Assembly (NCBI RefSeq): GCF_041914405.1
Contig: NZ_JAYSDK010000029.1
Location: 1 to 64,000 of the forward strand
Length of the DNA stretch: 64,000 nucleotides
DNA from: Zoogloea sp041914405
Lineage (GTDB): Bacteria; Pseudomonadota; Gammaproteobacteria; Burkholderiales; Rhodocyclaceae
Direction of reading: 5' to 3'
The notes beneath the pieces were generated by a model. It had not been told where the DNA came from. It searched no databases and saw only the letters and a list, made by a program, of their open reading frames with translations. The position numbers and the translations under genes were made by a program. Positions 16,736-24,509 of this stretch are shown one piece after another (position 1 is the stretch's first letter; every line of letters starts with the position of its first letter).

Positions 16736-16762
16736 TTAGCACTCTTATATCGAGAGTGCTAA
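16736..16762 (+). promoter_or_regulatory. CIRCE element (HrcA operator) upstream of rpoH
   Basis: The sequence is TTAGCACTC, nine spacer bases, then GAGTGCTAA, an exact match to the CIRCE consensus bound by the heat-shock repressor HrcA. TTATAT in the spacer could be part of a -10 box, so HrcA binding would cover the promoter. It ends 26 bases before the rpoH ATG. Confidence 0.92.
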
Positions 16763-16788
16763 TATTGCTGCGAAGGAGGTAGTCGTCG

Positions 16789-17643
16789 ATGTCCCAAACC
16801 TTGTCGTTTCCCGTTCCGTCCGCGGTTGGCAGTCTGGATCAATACATCCAGAGGGTAAATCGCATCCCCCTGCTGACCGAGAAGGAAGAATCCGACCTCG
16901 CCCACAGCTTCCGGGAGAATGAGGATCTGGAAGCGGCGCGCAAGCTGGTGCTGTCCCACCTGCGCCTGGTGGTCGCCATTGCGCGCGGTTATCTCGGTTA
17001 TGGTCTGCCCCACGCCGACCTGATCCAGGAAGGCAACGTGGGCCTGATGAAGGCCGTCAAGCGCTTCGACCCGGACCGCGGCGTGCGCTTGGTGTCCTTC
17101 GCGATCCACTGGATCAAGGCCGAGATCCACGAATACATCGTCAAAAACTGGCGCCTGGTCAAGATCGCCACCACCAAGGCCCAGCGCAAGCTGTTCTTCA
17201 ACCTGCGCGGCATGAAGAGCAGCAGCAACACGCTGCAGGGCGAGGAAGTGCTGGCCGTCGCCAGCCAGCTCGGCGTCAAGCCGGAGGAAGTCCGCGAGAT
17301 GGAAACCCGGCTGTCCGGCCAGGACGTGGCACTGGAAAGCGGACCGGACGACGAGGAAGAGCGTTTCGCGCCGATCGCTTACCTGGCCGACCCGCACGCA
17401 GAGCCATCCGAGGTGATCGCCCAGCGCCAGGCCTCGCGCCTGCAGGACGTCGGCCTGCATGAAGCCCTGGCCAACCTGGACGAGCGCAGCCGGACCATCG
17501 TGCAGCGCCGCTGGCTGACCGAAGGCGACGCCGCCACCCTGCACGAACTGGCCGCCGAATACGGTGTCTCCGCCGAACGCATCCGCCAGATCGAAGCCAA
17601 GGCCATGCAAAAGATGCGCAGCCACCTGGCCGCACTGGCCTGA
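16789..17643 (+). CDS. rpoH: RNA polymerase heat-shock sigma factor RpoH (sigma-32)
   Basis: This is a 284-aa sigma-70 family factor that directs transcription of chaperone and protease genes. It carries region 2 (LRLVVAIARGYLGYGLPHADLIQEGNVGLMKAV, split here only for description), the RpoH-specific box with QRKLFFNLRG near residue 140, and a region 4 helix-turn-helix (LAAEYGVSAERIRQIEAKAM). Length is normal. A strong GAAGGAGGT ribosome site lies nine bases before the ATG. The perfect CIRCE element just upstream means HrcA probably represses it, joining the HrcA and sigma-32 circuits. It is a single-gene unit followed by a REP-like inverted pair and an assembly gap. Confidence 0.97.
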   Translation: MSQTLSFPVPSAVGSLDQYIQRVNRIPLLTEKEESDLAHSFRENEDLEAARKLVLSHLRLVVAIARGYLGYGLPHADLIQEGNVGLMKAVKRFDPDRGVRLVSFAIHWIKAEIHEYIVKNWRLVKIATTKAQRKLFFNLRGMKSSSNTLQGEEVLAVASQLGVKPEEVREMETRLSGQDVALESGPDDEEERFAPIAYLADPHAEPSEVIAQRQASRLQDVGLHEALANLDERSRTIVQRRWLTEGDAATLHELAAEYGVSAERIRQIEAKAMQKMRSHLAALA

Positions 17644-17700
17644 ACGATACCGCCCGGGCCACGGACCTGGCTCGATCTTGTGGGACGCATGCTTTTCTGT

Positions 17701-17870
17701 GGGCTGGGCCTGTGGGGCGAATGAGTTCGCCCCACCGNNNNNNNNNNCCGGGCCCCCGGGGCCTTCACCGACCCCCCCGGGCCCCGGGCGGGGCCGCTTT
17801 TTGGGGGGCCGCTGGTTTTTTGGGGGGGGGGGCGTGGGGGGCGAACTCATTCGCCCCACAGGCCCAGCCC
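17701..17870. repeat. Inverted pair of REP-like palindromes flanking a sequence gap
   Basis: The 35 bases at 17701-17735 reappear as their reverse complement at 17834-17870 with only two extra bases. Each arm includes a REP-like hairpin (GTGGGGCGAA-TGAG-TTCGCCCCAC). Between them are ten N and about 85 bases of G/C homopolymers that look like low-quality sequence. The whole would form a long hairpin after rpoH and may act as its transcription terminator. Confidence 0.7.
17738..17747. other. Assembly gap (10 N)
   Basis: Ten unknown bases between inverted REP-like repeats. The sequence on its right, up to about 17830, is dominated by C and G runs and should not be trusted base for base. Confidence 0.98.
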
Positions 17871-17937
17871 ACAACATCATCTCCGCCTTCACCGCATCCG
17901 ACGTCTCTCGCCTCCTGTGAGCTTCCAAGGCTGCCCA

Positions 17938-18546
17938 TCACTTCCCCGCCAGCAGACGCCTCAGGTCGGCGACGATGGCGGCCGGCTTCTCACCATGCTT
18001 GATATATAGGCGCAGCCGCCCCTGGGGATCGAAGACATAGGTGCCGGTGGAATGATCCACCGTGTAGCGGCCGCCCTGCACATCCCCCTGTTTCTGGTAG
18101 AACACCTTGAAATCCCGGGCAACCGCCTGGGTCGTGGCGAGGTCGCCATACAAGCCGACGAAGCGTGAATCAAAAGCCGGCACATACTGGGCCAGCAGCT
18201 CCTGCGTATCCCGTTCCGGGTCGATGGTCACGAACAGCACCTGCACCTTGTCCGCATCCGGCCCCAACTCACGCATCACCTGCGCCATGTTGAGCAGGTT
18301 GGTCGGACACACGTCCGGGCACTGGGTGTAGCCGAAAAACAGGGTCACGACTTTGCCCTTGTAGTCGGCCAGCGTACGCACCTGCCCCCGGTGATCGGTC
18401 AACTTGAAGCCGTTTGCATAATTTGCACCTGTGATGTCGGTGCCGATGAAGCCCTCACGCGGCTCTCCGCCCCCCTCGGGGGAGCAGGCTGCCAGCAGTC
18501 CAAATGCTGCAAACGCAACAATGGTGCATCGCAAAAAAGCAAACAT
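17938..18546 (-). CDS. SCO1/SenC-type copper chaperone lipoprotein for cytochrome oxidase
   Basis: This is a 202-aa membrane-anchored thioredoxin-fold protein that delivers copper to or reduces the CuA site of cytochrome oxidase subunit II. It has a lipobox LLAAC (C21), the copper-binding pair C76 and C80 in CPDVC, and the third ligand H165 in VDHSTG. These are the three residues that define functional Sco proteins. It is divergent from the oxidase gene block, with a shared control region of about 100 bases holding an FNR-like box. Many betaproteobacteria place sco at the far end of the cluster; here it is at the head on the opposite strand. Confidence 0.93.
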   Translation of the reverse strand: MFAFLRCTIVAFAAFGLLAACSPEGGGEPREGFIGTDITGANYANGFKLTDHRGQVRTLADYKGKVVTLFFGYTQCPDVCPTNLLNMAQVMRELGPDADKVQVLFVTIDPERDTQELLAQYVPAFDSRFVGLYGDLATTQAVARDFKVFYQKQGDVQGGRYTVDHSTGTYVFDPQGRLRLYIKHGEKPAAIVADLRRLLAGK

Positions 18547-18631
18547 TTAAAAATTCCTTATACTTCAATTAACTGCGTTTTGAATAAGTGCACTGCAAAA
18601 CACAGAGGCGATGCTACACTGCCCGCAGAAT

Positions 18632-18645
18632 TTGATCTGCGTCAA
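18632..18645. promoter_or_regulatory. FNR/ANR-type box between sco and the cytochrome oxidase block
   Basis: TTGAT-CTGC-GTCAA matches the FNR/ANR consensus TTGAT-N4-ATCAA in nine of ten positions. Its centre is 92 bases from the sco start and upstream of the DUF2244 frame. An oxygen-sensing FNR-family regulator could repress or tune this aerobic oxidase here. Confidence 0.7.
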
Positions 18646-18648
18646 TAA

Positions 18649-19149
18649 GACGCAGCCGGGCCTGGTGTATACGCCTGGGATATACCAAGTAAAGAGCCAG
18701 GGGGCGCGCGATCGTGGATCGCGCGCCCCAACTGCTCCCTCACCCCCGCACTGCGTCGCGGCCTGATCGCCCTGATCCTCGCCGCCAGCTTCATCATCAG
18801 CACGACCTTCCTGCTGGCCGGCGCGTGGTTGGTATTGCCCTTCGCCGGCATTGAACTCTTCCTGCTTTTTCTGGCCCTGCGCGCCATCGACCGCCAGGCC
18901 TCCGACTACGAATCCATCCATCTCGACGACGACAGCCTGGTCGTCTCGACCCGCCACTCTGCCGCCTCGTGCAGCCGGCGCTTCCAGACTGCCTGGGCCC
19001 GCGTCACGCTAGAGCCCGGTGACAGTCGCGAACCCCTGGTGTGTATCCGCTCCCACGGCCACAGCGCCCACGTGGGGCGCCTGCTGACACCCGACCAGCG
19101 CAGACAGCTTTTCTCGGATCTATCCAGCCGACTCGCCAGACCTCATTAG
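18649..19149 (+). CDS. DUF2244 family membrane protein, start codon unresolved
   Basis: The open frame from 18649 encodes a conserved segment WIARPNCSLTP followed by two hydrophobic stretches (GLIALILAASFIISTTFLLAG and LPFAGIELFLLFLALRAID), then a polar domain ending at 19149. This is the layout of DUF2244 proteins found beside cox genes in alpha- and betaproteobacteria; their function is not established. No in-frame ATG, GTG or TTG exists before the first membrane segment. The first TTG (18829) would cut off that helix, and CTG 18751 would remove the conserved WxARPNCSL motif. Either a rare start is used or one base is wrong in the GC-rich hairpin at 18701-18729: a GTG at 18665 in the next frame would then serve. 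The given start is only the upstream limit of the frame. Confidence 0.7.
   Translation, partial: DAAGPGVYAWDIPSKEPGGARSWIARPNCSLTPALRRGLIALILAASFIISTTFLLAGAWLVLPFAGIELFLLFLALRAIDRQASDYESIHLDDDSLVVSTRHSAASCSRRFQTAWARVTLEPGDSREPLVCIRSHGHSAHVGRLLTPDQRRQLFSDLSSRLARPH
18701..18729. repeat. Perfect 13-bp inverted repeat with GTG loop inside the DUF2244 5' region
   Basis: GGGGCGCGCGATC, GTG, then the exact reverse complement. The stem is almost pure GC, so it is a strong hairpin in mRNA and a likely site for sequencing error. It lies where the DUF2244 start codon should be. Confidence 0.75.
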
Positions 19150-19191
19150 ACACCGCGGGTCCGATCATCCCACGAAAAGAGAGGTAGAGAC

Positions 19192-20367
19192 TTGAGCCCA
19201 ATCGTCCCCCGCTACCAGGCCAGACTTCTCGCTGCACTCGGCCTCCTGTTCGTCTCCGGCTCAGCTCTCGCCGACTTCACGTGGAATTTCCCGAAACCGG
19301 TCACCCCGATCGGGCGCGACACGCTGTCGATGCACAACCAGTTCATGGTCATCATCACGGTGCTGTTCGTGGTGGTGTTCGCAATCATGGTGTATTCCAT
19401 GATCACCCACCGCAAAAGCGTCGGTGCCGAACCGGCCCGCTTCAGCGGCCCGCGCGGCGCCCTGCAGTGGTTCTGGGTGCTGGTGCCCTTTGCAATCCTG
19501 CTCTTCATCGACTTCGTGCTGATGGGCATTCCAGCCTTCCACGCGGTAATCGACATGGAAGACACCCGCACCAAGGCCGACATGGTGCTCAAGGTGACCG
19601 GCATGCAGTGGAAGTGGCAGTACGAATACCCGGACTCCGGCATCAAGTACATCAGCACGCTGGCCACACCGCGGGAGCAGATCGAGGGCAAGGAAGCCAA
19701 GGGCGAACACTACCTGCTCGAAGTGGACAACCCGGTGGTGCTACCGGTCGGCAAGAAGGTGCGCATCCTGCTCACCTCCACTGATGTGATCCACACCTGG
19801 TGGGTACCCCAGTTCGGCGTCAAGCGCGACGCGATTCCCGGCTTCCTGCGGGAAACCTGGGTGCGCATCGAGGAGCCCGGCATCTACCGCGGCCAGTGCG
19901 CCGAACTGTGCGGCAAGGATCACGGCTTCATGCCGGTGGTCGTCAAGGCGGTGCCGGAAGCCGAATACGTTGCCTGGGTGGACAAGAAGAAGACCGAACT
20001 TGCCGCCGCGGCCGCCAGCGGCGACCGCACCTGGACCCGCGACGAGCTGATGGCCCACGGCAAGGAAACCTACGACAAGATCTGCGCCGCCTGCCACCAG
20101 CCCACCGGCCAAGGCCTGCCGCCGGCCTTCCCGGCACTGGCCGGCAGCAAGATCGTCAACGGCCCGCTGCTGTCGCCGGATGGCAAGCTGATCCCCGACA
20201 GCCATGTGGACCGGGTCATGAACGGCAAGAGCGGCACCGCCATGCAGGCCTTTAAGACCACCCTGTCCGACGCCGATCTTGCCGCCGTCATCACCTACGA
20301 GCGCAACAGCTTCGGCAACACCAAGGGCGACATGATCCAGCCCGCCCAGATCAAGGCACTTCGCTGA
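19192..20367 (+). CDS. coxB: Cytochrome c oxidase subunit II with fused cytochrome c domain
   Basis: This is a 391-aa subunit that takes electrons into the binuclear CuA centre. It has a signal peptide (cleavage after SALA, about residue 27), two TM helices (about 50-70 and 94-115), and a cupredoxin domain with CuA ligands H201, C236, E238, C240, H244 and M247 (CAELCGKDHGFM). A C-terminal cytochrome c domain follows with heme motif CAACH (C298-H302), which makes this a caa3-like oxidase subunit. Translation appears to begin at TTG, with GAGAGGTAGAG just upstream and no other start before the signal peptide. coxA follows after 10 bases. Confidence 0.96.
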   Translation: MSPIVPRYQARLLAALGLLFVSGSALADFTWNFPKPVTPIGRDTLSMHNQFMVIITVLFVVVFAIMVYSMITHRKSVGAEPARFSGPRGALQWFWVLVPFAILLFIDFVLMGIPAFHAVIDMEDTRTKADMVLKVTGMQWKWQYEYPDSGIKYISTLATPREQIEGKEAKGEHYLLEVDNPVVLPVGKKVRILLTSTDVIHTWWVPQFGVKRDAIPGFLRETWVRIEEPGIYRGQCAELCGKDHGFMPVVVKAVPEAEYVAWVDKKKTELAAAAASGDRTWTRDELMAHGKETYDKICAACHQPTGQGLPPAFPALAGSKIVNGPLLSPDGKLIPDSHVDRVMNGKSGTAMQAFKTTLSDADLAAVITYERNSFGNTKGDMIQPAQIKALR

Positions 20368-20377
20368 GGAGCCCAGC

Positions 20378-21976
20378 ATGAACACCGCGTCCCATGCTCT
20401 AGATCACCATGACGGCCACCACCCGACCGGCCTGTTGCGCTGGCTGACCACCACCAACCACAAGGACATCGGCACGATGTACCTGACTTTCTCCCTGCTG
20501 ATGTTCTTCGTCGGCGGGGCGATGATCCTCGGGGTGCGCGCCGAGCTGTTCCAGCCCGGCCTGCAATTGATGAAGCCGGAGTTCTTCAACCAGCTGATCG
20601 GCGTGCACGCGCTGGTAATGATCTTCGCGGCACTGATGCCGGCCGCCACCGGCTTTGCCAACTGGATGATCCCGCTGATGATCGGCGCGCCGGACATGGC
20701 CCTGCCGCGCCTCAACAACTGGGGCTTCTGGCTGCTGCCGCCGGCCGCCCTGCTGCTGACGATGCCCTTCTTCCTGGCCCTGTTCGGCATCGGCGACGGC
20801 GCCGTCGCCACCGGCTGGACCCTCTACGCACCGCTGTCGGTGCAGGGTGGCATCGGGGTGGATTTCGCGATCTTCTCGATCCACATCCTCGGCATCAGCT
20901 CGATCATGGGCTCGATCAACATCATCGCCACCATCCTCAACATGCGCGCCCCCGGCATGACGCTGATGAAGATGCCGCTGTTCTGCTGGGGCTGGCTGGT
21001 CACCGCGGTGCTGCTGATCATCACCCTGCCGGTGCTTGCCGGCGGCGTGACCATGCTGCTCACCGACCGCCACTTCGGCACCCATTTCTTCAATGCCGCC
21101 GGCGGCGGCGACCCGATCCTGTTCCAGCACCTGTTCTGGTTCTTCGGCCACCCCGAGGTCTACATCCTGCTGCTGCCGGTGTGGGGCCTGATGCCCCACG
21201 TGCTGTCCACCTTCACCCGCAAGCCGGTCTACGGCCATACAGCCCAGGTGTGGTCCTTCGTCGCCATCGGTGTGCTCGGTTTGATCGTGTGGGCCCACCA
21301 CTTCCTCACCTCCGGCCTGCCGGTTCCGGCCCTGCTGTATTTCATGTACAGCACCATGTCGATCTCACTGCCGCTGGCGGTGCTGTTCTTCTGCTGGATT
21401 GCCACCATGTGGCGCGGCGCGATGAGCTTCGAGACACCGATGCTGTTCGCCCTCGGCTTCATCGTGCTGTTCGGCATCGCCGGCCTGACCGGCCTGGTGC
21501 TGGCCGACGTGGCCGCCGATGCCCAGTATCACCACAGCTACTTCGTCGTGGCCCACTTCCACTACGCGCTGTTCGCCGGCGGCATCATGGGCGTGATGAC
21601 CGGCGTGTACTACTGGCTGCCCAAATGGACCGGCCACATGTACAGCGAGAAGCTCGGCAAGCTGCACTTCTGGCTGACCGTGATCAGCTTCAACTTCACC
21701 TTCATGCCCCAGTTCTTCCTGGGCCTCGCCGGCATGCCCCGGCGCATTCCCGACTACGCATTGCAGTTCGCCGAATTCAATGCCATATCCACTGTAGGGG
21801 CCTTCGCGCTGGGCCTGTCGCAGCTGATCTTCGCGTACAACGTGTGGCGCTGCGTGAAGGGCGGCGCCAAGGCAACCGACCGGGTGTGGGAAGGCACCGA
21901 GGGGCTCGAATGGGAGCTCAGCTCCCCGCCCCCCCACCACTCCTGGGAAACCCAGCCCGTCATCAAGGCGAGCTGA
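20378..21976 (+). CDS. ctaD: Cytochrome c oxidase subunit I
   Basis: This is the 532-aa, twelve-helix catalytic subunit that binds heme a and the heme a3/CuB site and pumps protons. Recognisable motifs are the N-terminal TNHKDIGTMYL, the CuB segment WFFGHPEVYILLLP with the following histidine pair in WAHHFLTSG, and AHFHYALFAGG for the heme ligands. Length is normal. It has GAGGAGC upstream of its ATG and lies 10 bases after coxB in the same operon. Confidence 0.98.
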   Translation: MNTASHALDHHDGHHPTGLLRWLTTTNHKDIGTMYLTFSLLMFFVGGAMILGVRAELFQPGLQLMKPEFFNQLIGVHALVMIFAALMPAATGFANWMIPLMIGAPDMALPRLNNWGFWLLPPAALLLTMPFFLALFGIGDGAVATGWTLYAPLSVQGGIGVDFAIFSIHILGISSIMGSINIIATILNMRAPGMTLMKMPLFCWGWLVTAVLLIITLPVLAGGVTMLLTDRHFGTHFFNAAGGGDPILFQHLFWFFGHPEVYILLLPVWGLMPHVLSTFTRKPVYGHTAQVWSFVAIGVLGLIVWAHHFLTSGLPVPALLYFMYSTMSISLPLAVLFFCWIATMWRGAMSFETPMLFALGFIVLFGIAGLTGLVLADVAADAQYHHSYFVVAHFHYALFAGGIMGVMTGVYYWLPKWTGHMYSEKLGKLHFWLTVISFNFTFMPQFFLGLAGMPRRIPDYALQFAEFNAISTVGAFALGLSQLIFAYNVWRCVKGGAKATDRVWEGTEGLEWELSSPPPHHSWETQPVIKAS

Positions 21977-21993
21977 TCATGGAGGAGGACATC

Positions 21994-22110
21994 ATGCATT
22001 TCACGTCCGATGACCTGGCCGAGCGCCGACGCGCCTCGTCCCGCTTCGCCTGGATACTCGGCGCCATCGCGCTGGGTCTGTATCTGATCGGTTTCCTGAT
22101 CGAGCGCTGA
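21994..22110 (+). CDS. Small single-TM protein of the cytochrome oxidase cluster
   Basis: This is a 38-aa protein (MHFTSDDLAERRRASSRF followed by a hydrophobic helix WILGAIALGLYLIGFLI and ER). GGAGGAGG lies eight bases before the ATG at 21994; another ATG at 21979 is less likely because it precedes that ribosome site. Small proteins with one helix at this position between ctaD and ctaG are seen in betaproteobacteria and annotated as small oxidase assembly proteins. The position and charge pattern fit that family, but the molecular role is unknown. Confidence 0.75.
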   Translation: MHFTSDDLAERRRASSRFAWILGAIALGLYLIGFLIER

Positions 22111-22117
22111 CACCGCC

Positions 22118-22675
22118 ATGCGGGAAGCCGCACTCAATCCACCGCCGCGCCGGCACGGCAGACTGGTCACCCGCCTGCTGCTGGTGGCGGCGGCTTTCTT
22201 CGCCTTCGGCTTTGCGCTGGTGCCGCTCTACGACACCTTGTGCCGGGCCGTTGGTTTCAACGGCAAGACGCTAAAGGACGCCATCCAGGCCAAGGACGTA
22301 CCGCCGAGCGCGGTGAATTACGCTCGCAGCCTGGGCGTGCAATTCACCTCCACGCTGATGCCCGGCCTGCCGTGGGAGATCCGCCCTCTTGAACCGTCCA
22401 TCGAGATCCATCCTGGCGAACTGCGCACCACCCGCTTCCTGGTCCGCAACCTGTCCGACCAGACCATCGTCGGCCAGGCCGTGCCCAGCGTGTCACCGAC
22501 TGTGGCGGCCCGCCATTTCCGCAAGCTCGACTGCTTCTGTTTCAAGCAACAGACCCTCGCCCCCGGCGAAAGCCGCGAAATGGCCCTGACCTTCGTCGTC
22601 GATGGCGACATCGGCGAGGAGATCAGTGAGCTGACGCTGGCCTACGCCTTCTTCCCGGCACCGAATCCTAACTAG
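22118..22675 (+). CDS. ctaG: Cytochrome c oxidase assembly protein CtaG/Cox11
   Basis: This is a 185-aa Cox11-type copper chaperone that loads CuB of subunit I. One N-terminal TM helix (about 17-35) is followed by VPLYDTLCRAVGFNGK, then an immunoglobulin-like periplasmic domain containing the copper motif DCFCFKQQTL (CxC). It starts 7 bases after the small TM protein and ends 10 bases before subunit III. All key residues are present. Confidence 0.96.
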   Translation: MREAALNPPPRRHGRLVTRLLLVAAAFFAFGFALVPLYDTLCRAVGFNGKTLKDAIQAKDVPPSAVNYARSLGVQFTSTLMPGLPWEIRPLEPSIEIHPGELRTTRFLVRNLSDQTIVGQAVPSVSPTVAARHFRKLDCFCFKQQTLAPGESREMALTFVVDGDIGEEISELTLAYAFFPAPNPN

Positions 22676-22685
22676 GGAGTCCGCC

Positions 22686-23558
22686 TTGCACGCCTCGCAC
22701 GCCAACTCCGCCGCGCCCCACGCCGGCCATTACTACGTGCCCCAGCCAAGCCTCTACCCGGTTTTTCTGTCGGGCGGCATGTTCCTGCTGGCACTGGGCT
22801 TCATCCTGCTGATGAACAAGTTCGCGCCGGGGCCGTGGGTGATGGCCGGCGGAACGGCGGTGATCATCTTCGTGCTGTTCAAGTGGTTCGGCGCGGTGAT
22901 TGCCGAAAACCAGCGTGGCGCCTACACCGACTGGGAGGACAAGTCCTTCCGCCAGGGCATGGTGTGGTTCATCGGCTCTGAGGTGATGTTCTTCGCGGCC
23001 TTCTTCGGGGCGCTGTTCTACTGCCGCAACATCTCGGTGCCGGCCCTCGCCCACATGGACCCGGCCTTCACGCTGTACAAGGACTTCACCGCCGCCTGGC
23101 CGACCGCCGGCCCGAAGGGCGCCCCCTTCACGCCGATGGGCGCGTGGGGCATCCCGGCGATCAACACGGCGTTGCTGCTGAGCTCAGGCGTCACGCTGAC
23201 CTTTGCCCACTGGGGCCTGATGAAGGGCTCCCGCAGCCAACTCAACCTGGGCCTGATCCTCACCGTGCTACTCGGTGTGATCTTCCTCGGTTTCCAGGCC
23301 TACGAATACCACCACGCCTACACCGAAATGGGCCTGACGATGGGGGCTGGCGTGTATGGCGCCACCTTCTTCATGCTGACCGGCTTCCACGGTTTCCACG
23401 TGACACTCGGCGCGATCATGCTGGCCGTCGTCACCGGCCGCTGCCTGGCCGGGCACTTCGATGCCAAACGCCACTTCGCCTTCGAGGCGGTGGCCTGGTA
23501 CTGGCACTTCGTGGATGTGGTGTGGCTGCTGCTGTTCGTCGTGGTCTATTGGCTCTAG
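22686..23558 (+). CDS. ctaE: Cytochrome c oxidase subunit III
   Basis: This is a 290-aa seven-helix subunit III, which stabilises subunit I. Typical segments are FRQGMVWFIGSEVMFF, FLGFQAYEYHHAY, the HGFHVTLGAI helix and the terminal WYWHFVDVVWLLLFVVVYW. The start is TTG with TAGGGAG eight bases upstream; no in-frame ATG precedes the conserved N-terminal segment. Its stop codon overlaps the stop of the convergent DUF2909 gene. Confidence 0.97.
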   Translation: MHASHANSAAPHAGHYYVPQPSLYPVFLSGGMFLLALGFILLMNKFAPGPWVMAGGTAVIIFVLFKWFGAVIAENQRGAYTDWEDKSFRQGMVWFIGSEVMFFAAFFGALFYCRNISVPALAHMDPAFTLYKDFTAAWPTAGPKGAPFTPMGAWGIPAINTALLLSSGVTLTFAHWGLMKGSRSQLNLGLILTVLLGVIFLGFQAYEYHHAYTEMGLTMGAGVYGATFFMLTGFHGFHVTLGAIMLAVVTGRCLAGHFDAKRHFAFEAVAWYWHFVDVVWLLLFVVVYWL

Positions 23559-23749
23559 CGCCCCACGGCGCCGAAATGCCAGGCCAGCAGCAGGCCGAGA
23601 AAGAGCAAAAGGGAGAGGGAGACGCGCAAGGTGAGCGCCCGCACTACCCGGTCGCCGTTGCCCTTGTCGCGATACAGGAAGAACAGGCCCGAAAAGAGGC
23701 TGCCGACCACCAGCAACAACATGAACACCACGGCCAACTTGAATGCCAC
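23555..23749 (-). CDS. DUF2909 family two-helix membrane protein
   Basis: This is a 64-aa protein starting at GTG (complement 23747-23749), with GGGGAG about nine bases upstream. It has two hydrophobic helices (about 4-25 and 42-59) joined by a basic loop YRDKGNGDRVVRALT. Small twin-helix DUF2909 proteins sit opposite or beside SURF1 in many gamma- and betaproteobacterial cox clusters. They are assumed to help oxidase assembly, but function is unproven. It is convergent with subunit III, with stop codons overlapping, and divergent from SURF1. Confidence 0.8.
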   Translation of the reverse strand: MAFKLAVVFMLLLVVGSLFSGLFFLYRDKGNGDRVVRALTLRVSLSLLLFLGLLLAWHFGAVGR

Positions 23750-24509
23750 AGCCCGCTCCCCGAACCCGGTTCGCCGATTGTGCGCCGGCGTCCGGGCCAT
23801 CACAAGCGGCCGCCGCTTCCGCCCTTCCCTGTGGGGCGGCGTGCTTTCGCTGGCCGTCGCCGCTGGCTGTCTCCAGCTCGGCAACTGGCAATACGGCAAG
23901 GCCGAACGCAAGCAGGCCGCCCAAGCCCTGCTCGACCAGCGCGGAGCCGACGCGCCGGTGAGCCTTGGCAGCACGCCGGCCGACGCCGAAAGCCTGCGCT
24001 CGCGGCCGGTGCTGATCCGCGGCCGCTTCGAGACCGAACACCAGTTCCTCGTCGACAACCGTGTCTATCGGGAACAGGCCGGCTACCACGTGATCACACC
24101 ATTCCACATCGACGGCGGCAACATGCGCGTGCTGGTGAACCGCGGCTGGATTCAAGCTCCAGCCCGCCACACCGACATTCCGAAGATAGAGACGCCCAGC
24201 AGCCCGCTTGAACTACGCGGCACCGCCGTCGTACCGGGCACCCGCTTCTTCACGCTGGGCAGCGATGACAGCACCAACTGGCAGCCCGTCTGGCAGAACC
24301 TCGATCTAGCCCGCTTCGTCCGGCTCGTGCCGTGGCCGGTGCAGCCGGTGGTGGTACAACTGGATGCCGCCGCGCCGGCCGGCTTCGTGCGCGACTGGCC
24401 GCGCCCGGACGAGCGCCTCGAACGCCATCTTTCCTACGCCTACCAGTGGTATGGCTTCGCCGCCTCCGCGATTCTGATCTGGCTGGCCCTCGGCTGGAGG
24501 CGCCACTGA
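23721..24509 (+). CDS. SURF1 family cytochrome oxidase assembly protein
   Basis: This is an about 262-aa protein that assists heme a insertion into subunit I. Two TM helices at the ends (GGVLSLAVAAGCLQLGNWQ and WYGFAASAILIWLALGW) enclose a periplasmic domain with the family motifs FETEHQFLVDNRVYREQAGYHV and VLVNRGWI. The N-terminus is uncertain. ATG 23721 lacks a clear ribosome site and overlaps the divergent DUF2909 gene by 29 bases. TTG 23778 would leave the usual short lead into the first helix. The stop overlaps the next ATG (TGATG), so translation is coupled. Confidence 0.9.
   Translation: MNTTANLNATARSPNPVRRLCAGVRAITSGRRFRPSLWGGVLSLAVAAGCLQLGNWQYGKAERKQAAQALLDQRGADAPVSLGSTPADAESLRSRPVLIRGRFETEHQFLVDNRVYREQAGYHVITPFHIDGGNMRVLVNRGWIQAPARHTDIPKIETPSSPLELRGTAVVPGTRFFTLGSDDSTNWQPVWQNLDLARFVRLVPWPVQPVVVQLDAAAPAGFVRDWPRPDERLERHLSYAYQWYGFAASAILIWLALGWRRH

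Noticed and set aside
18701..18729. GC hairpin as a transcription terminator before the oxidase genes
   Set aside because: No T run follows, and the sequence on its right arm encodes the conserved DUF2244 motif, so it lies within a gene.
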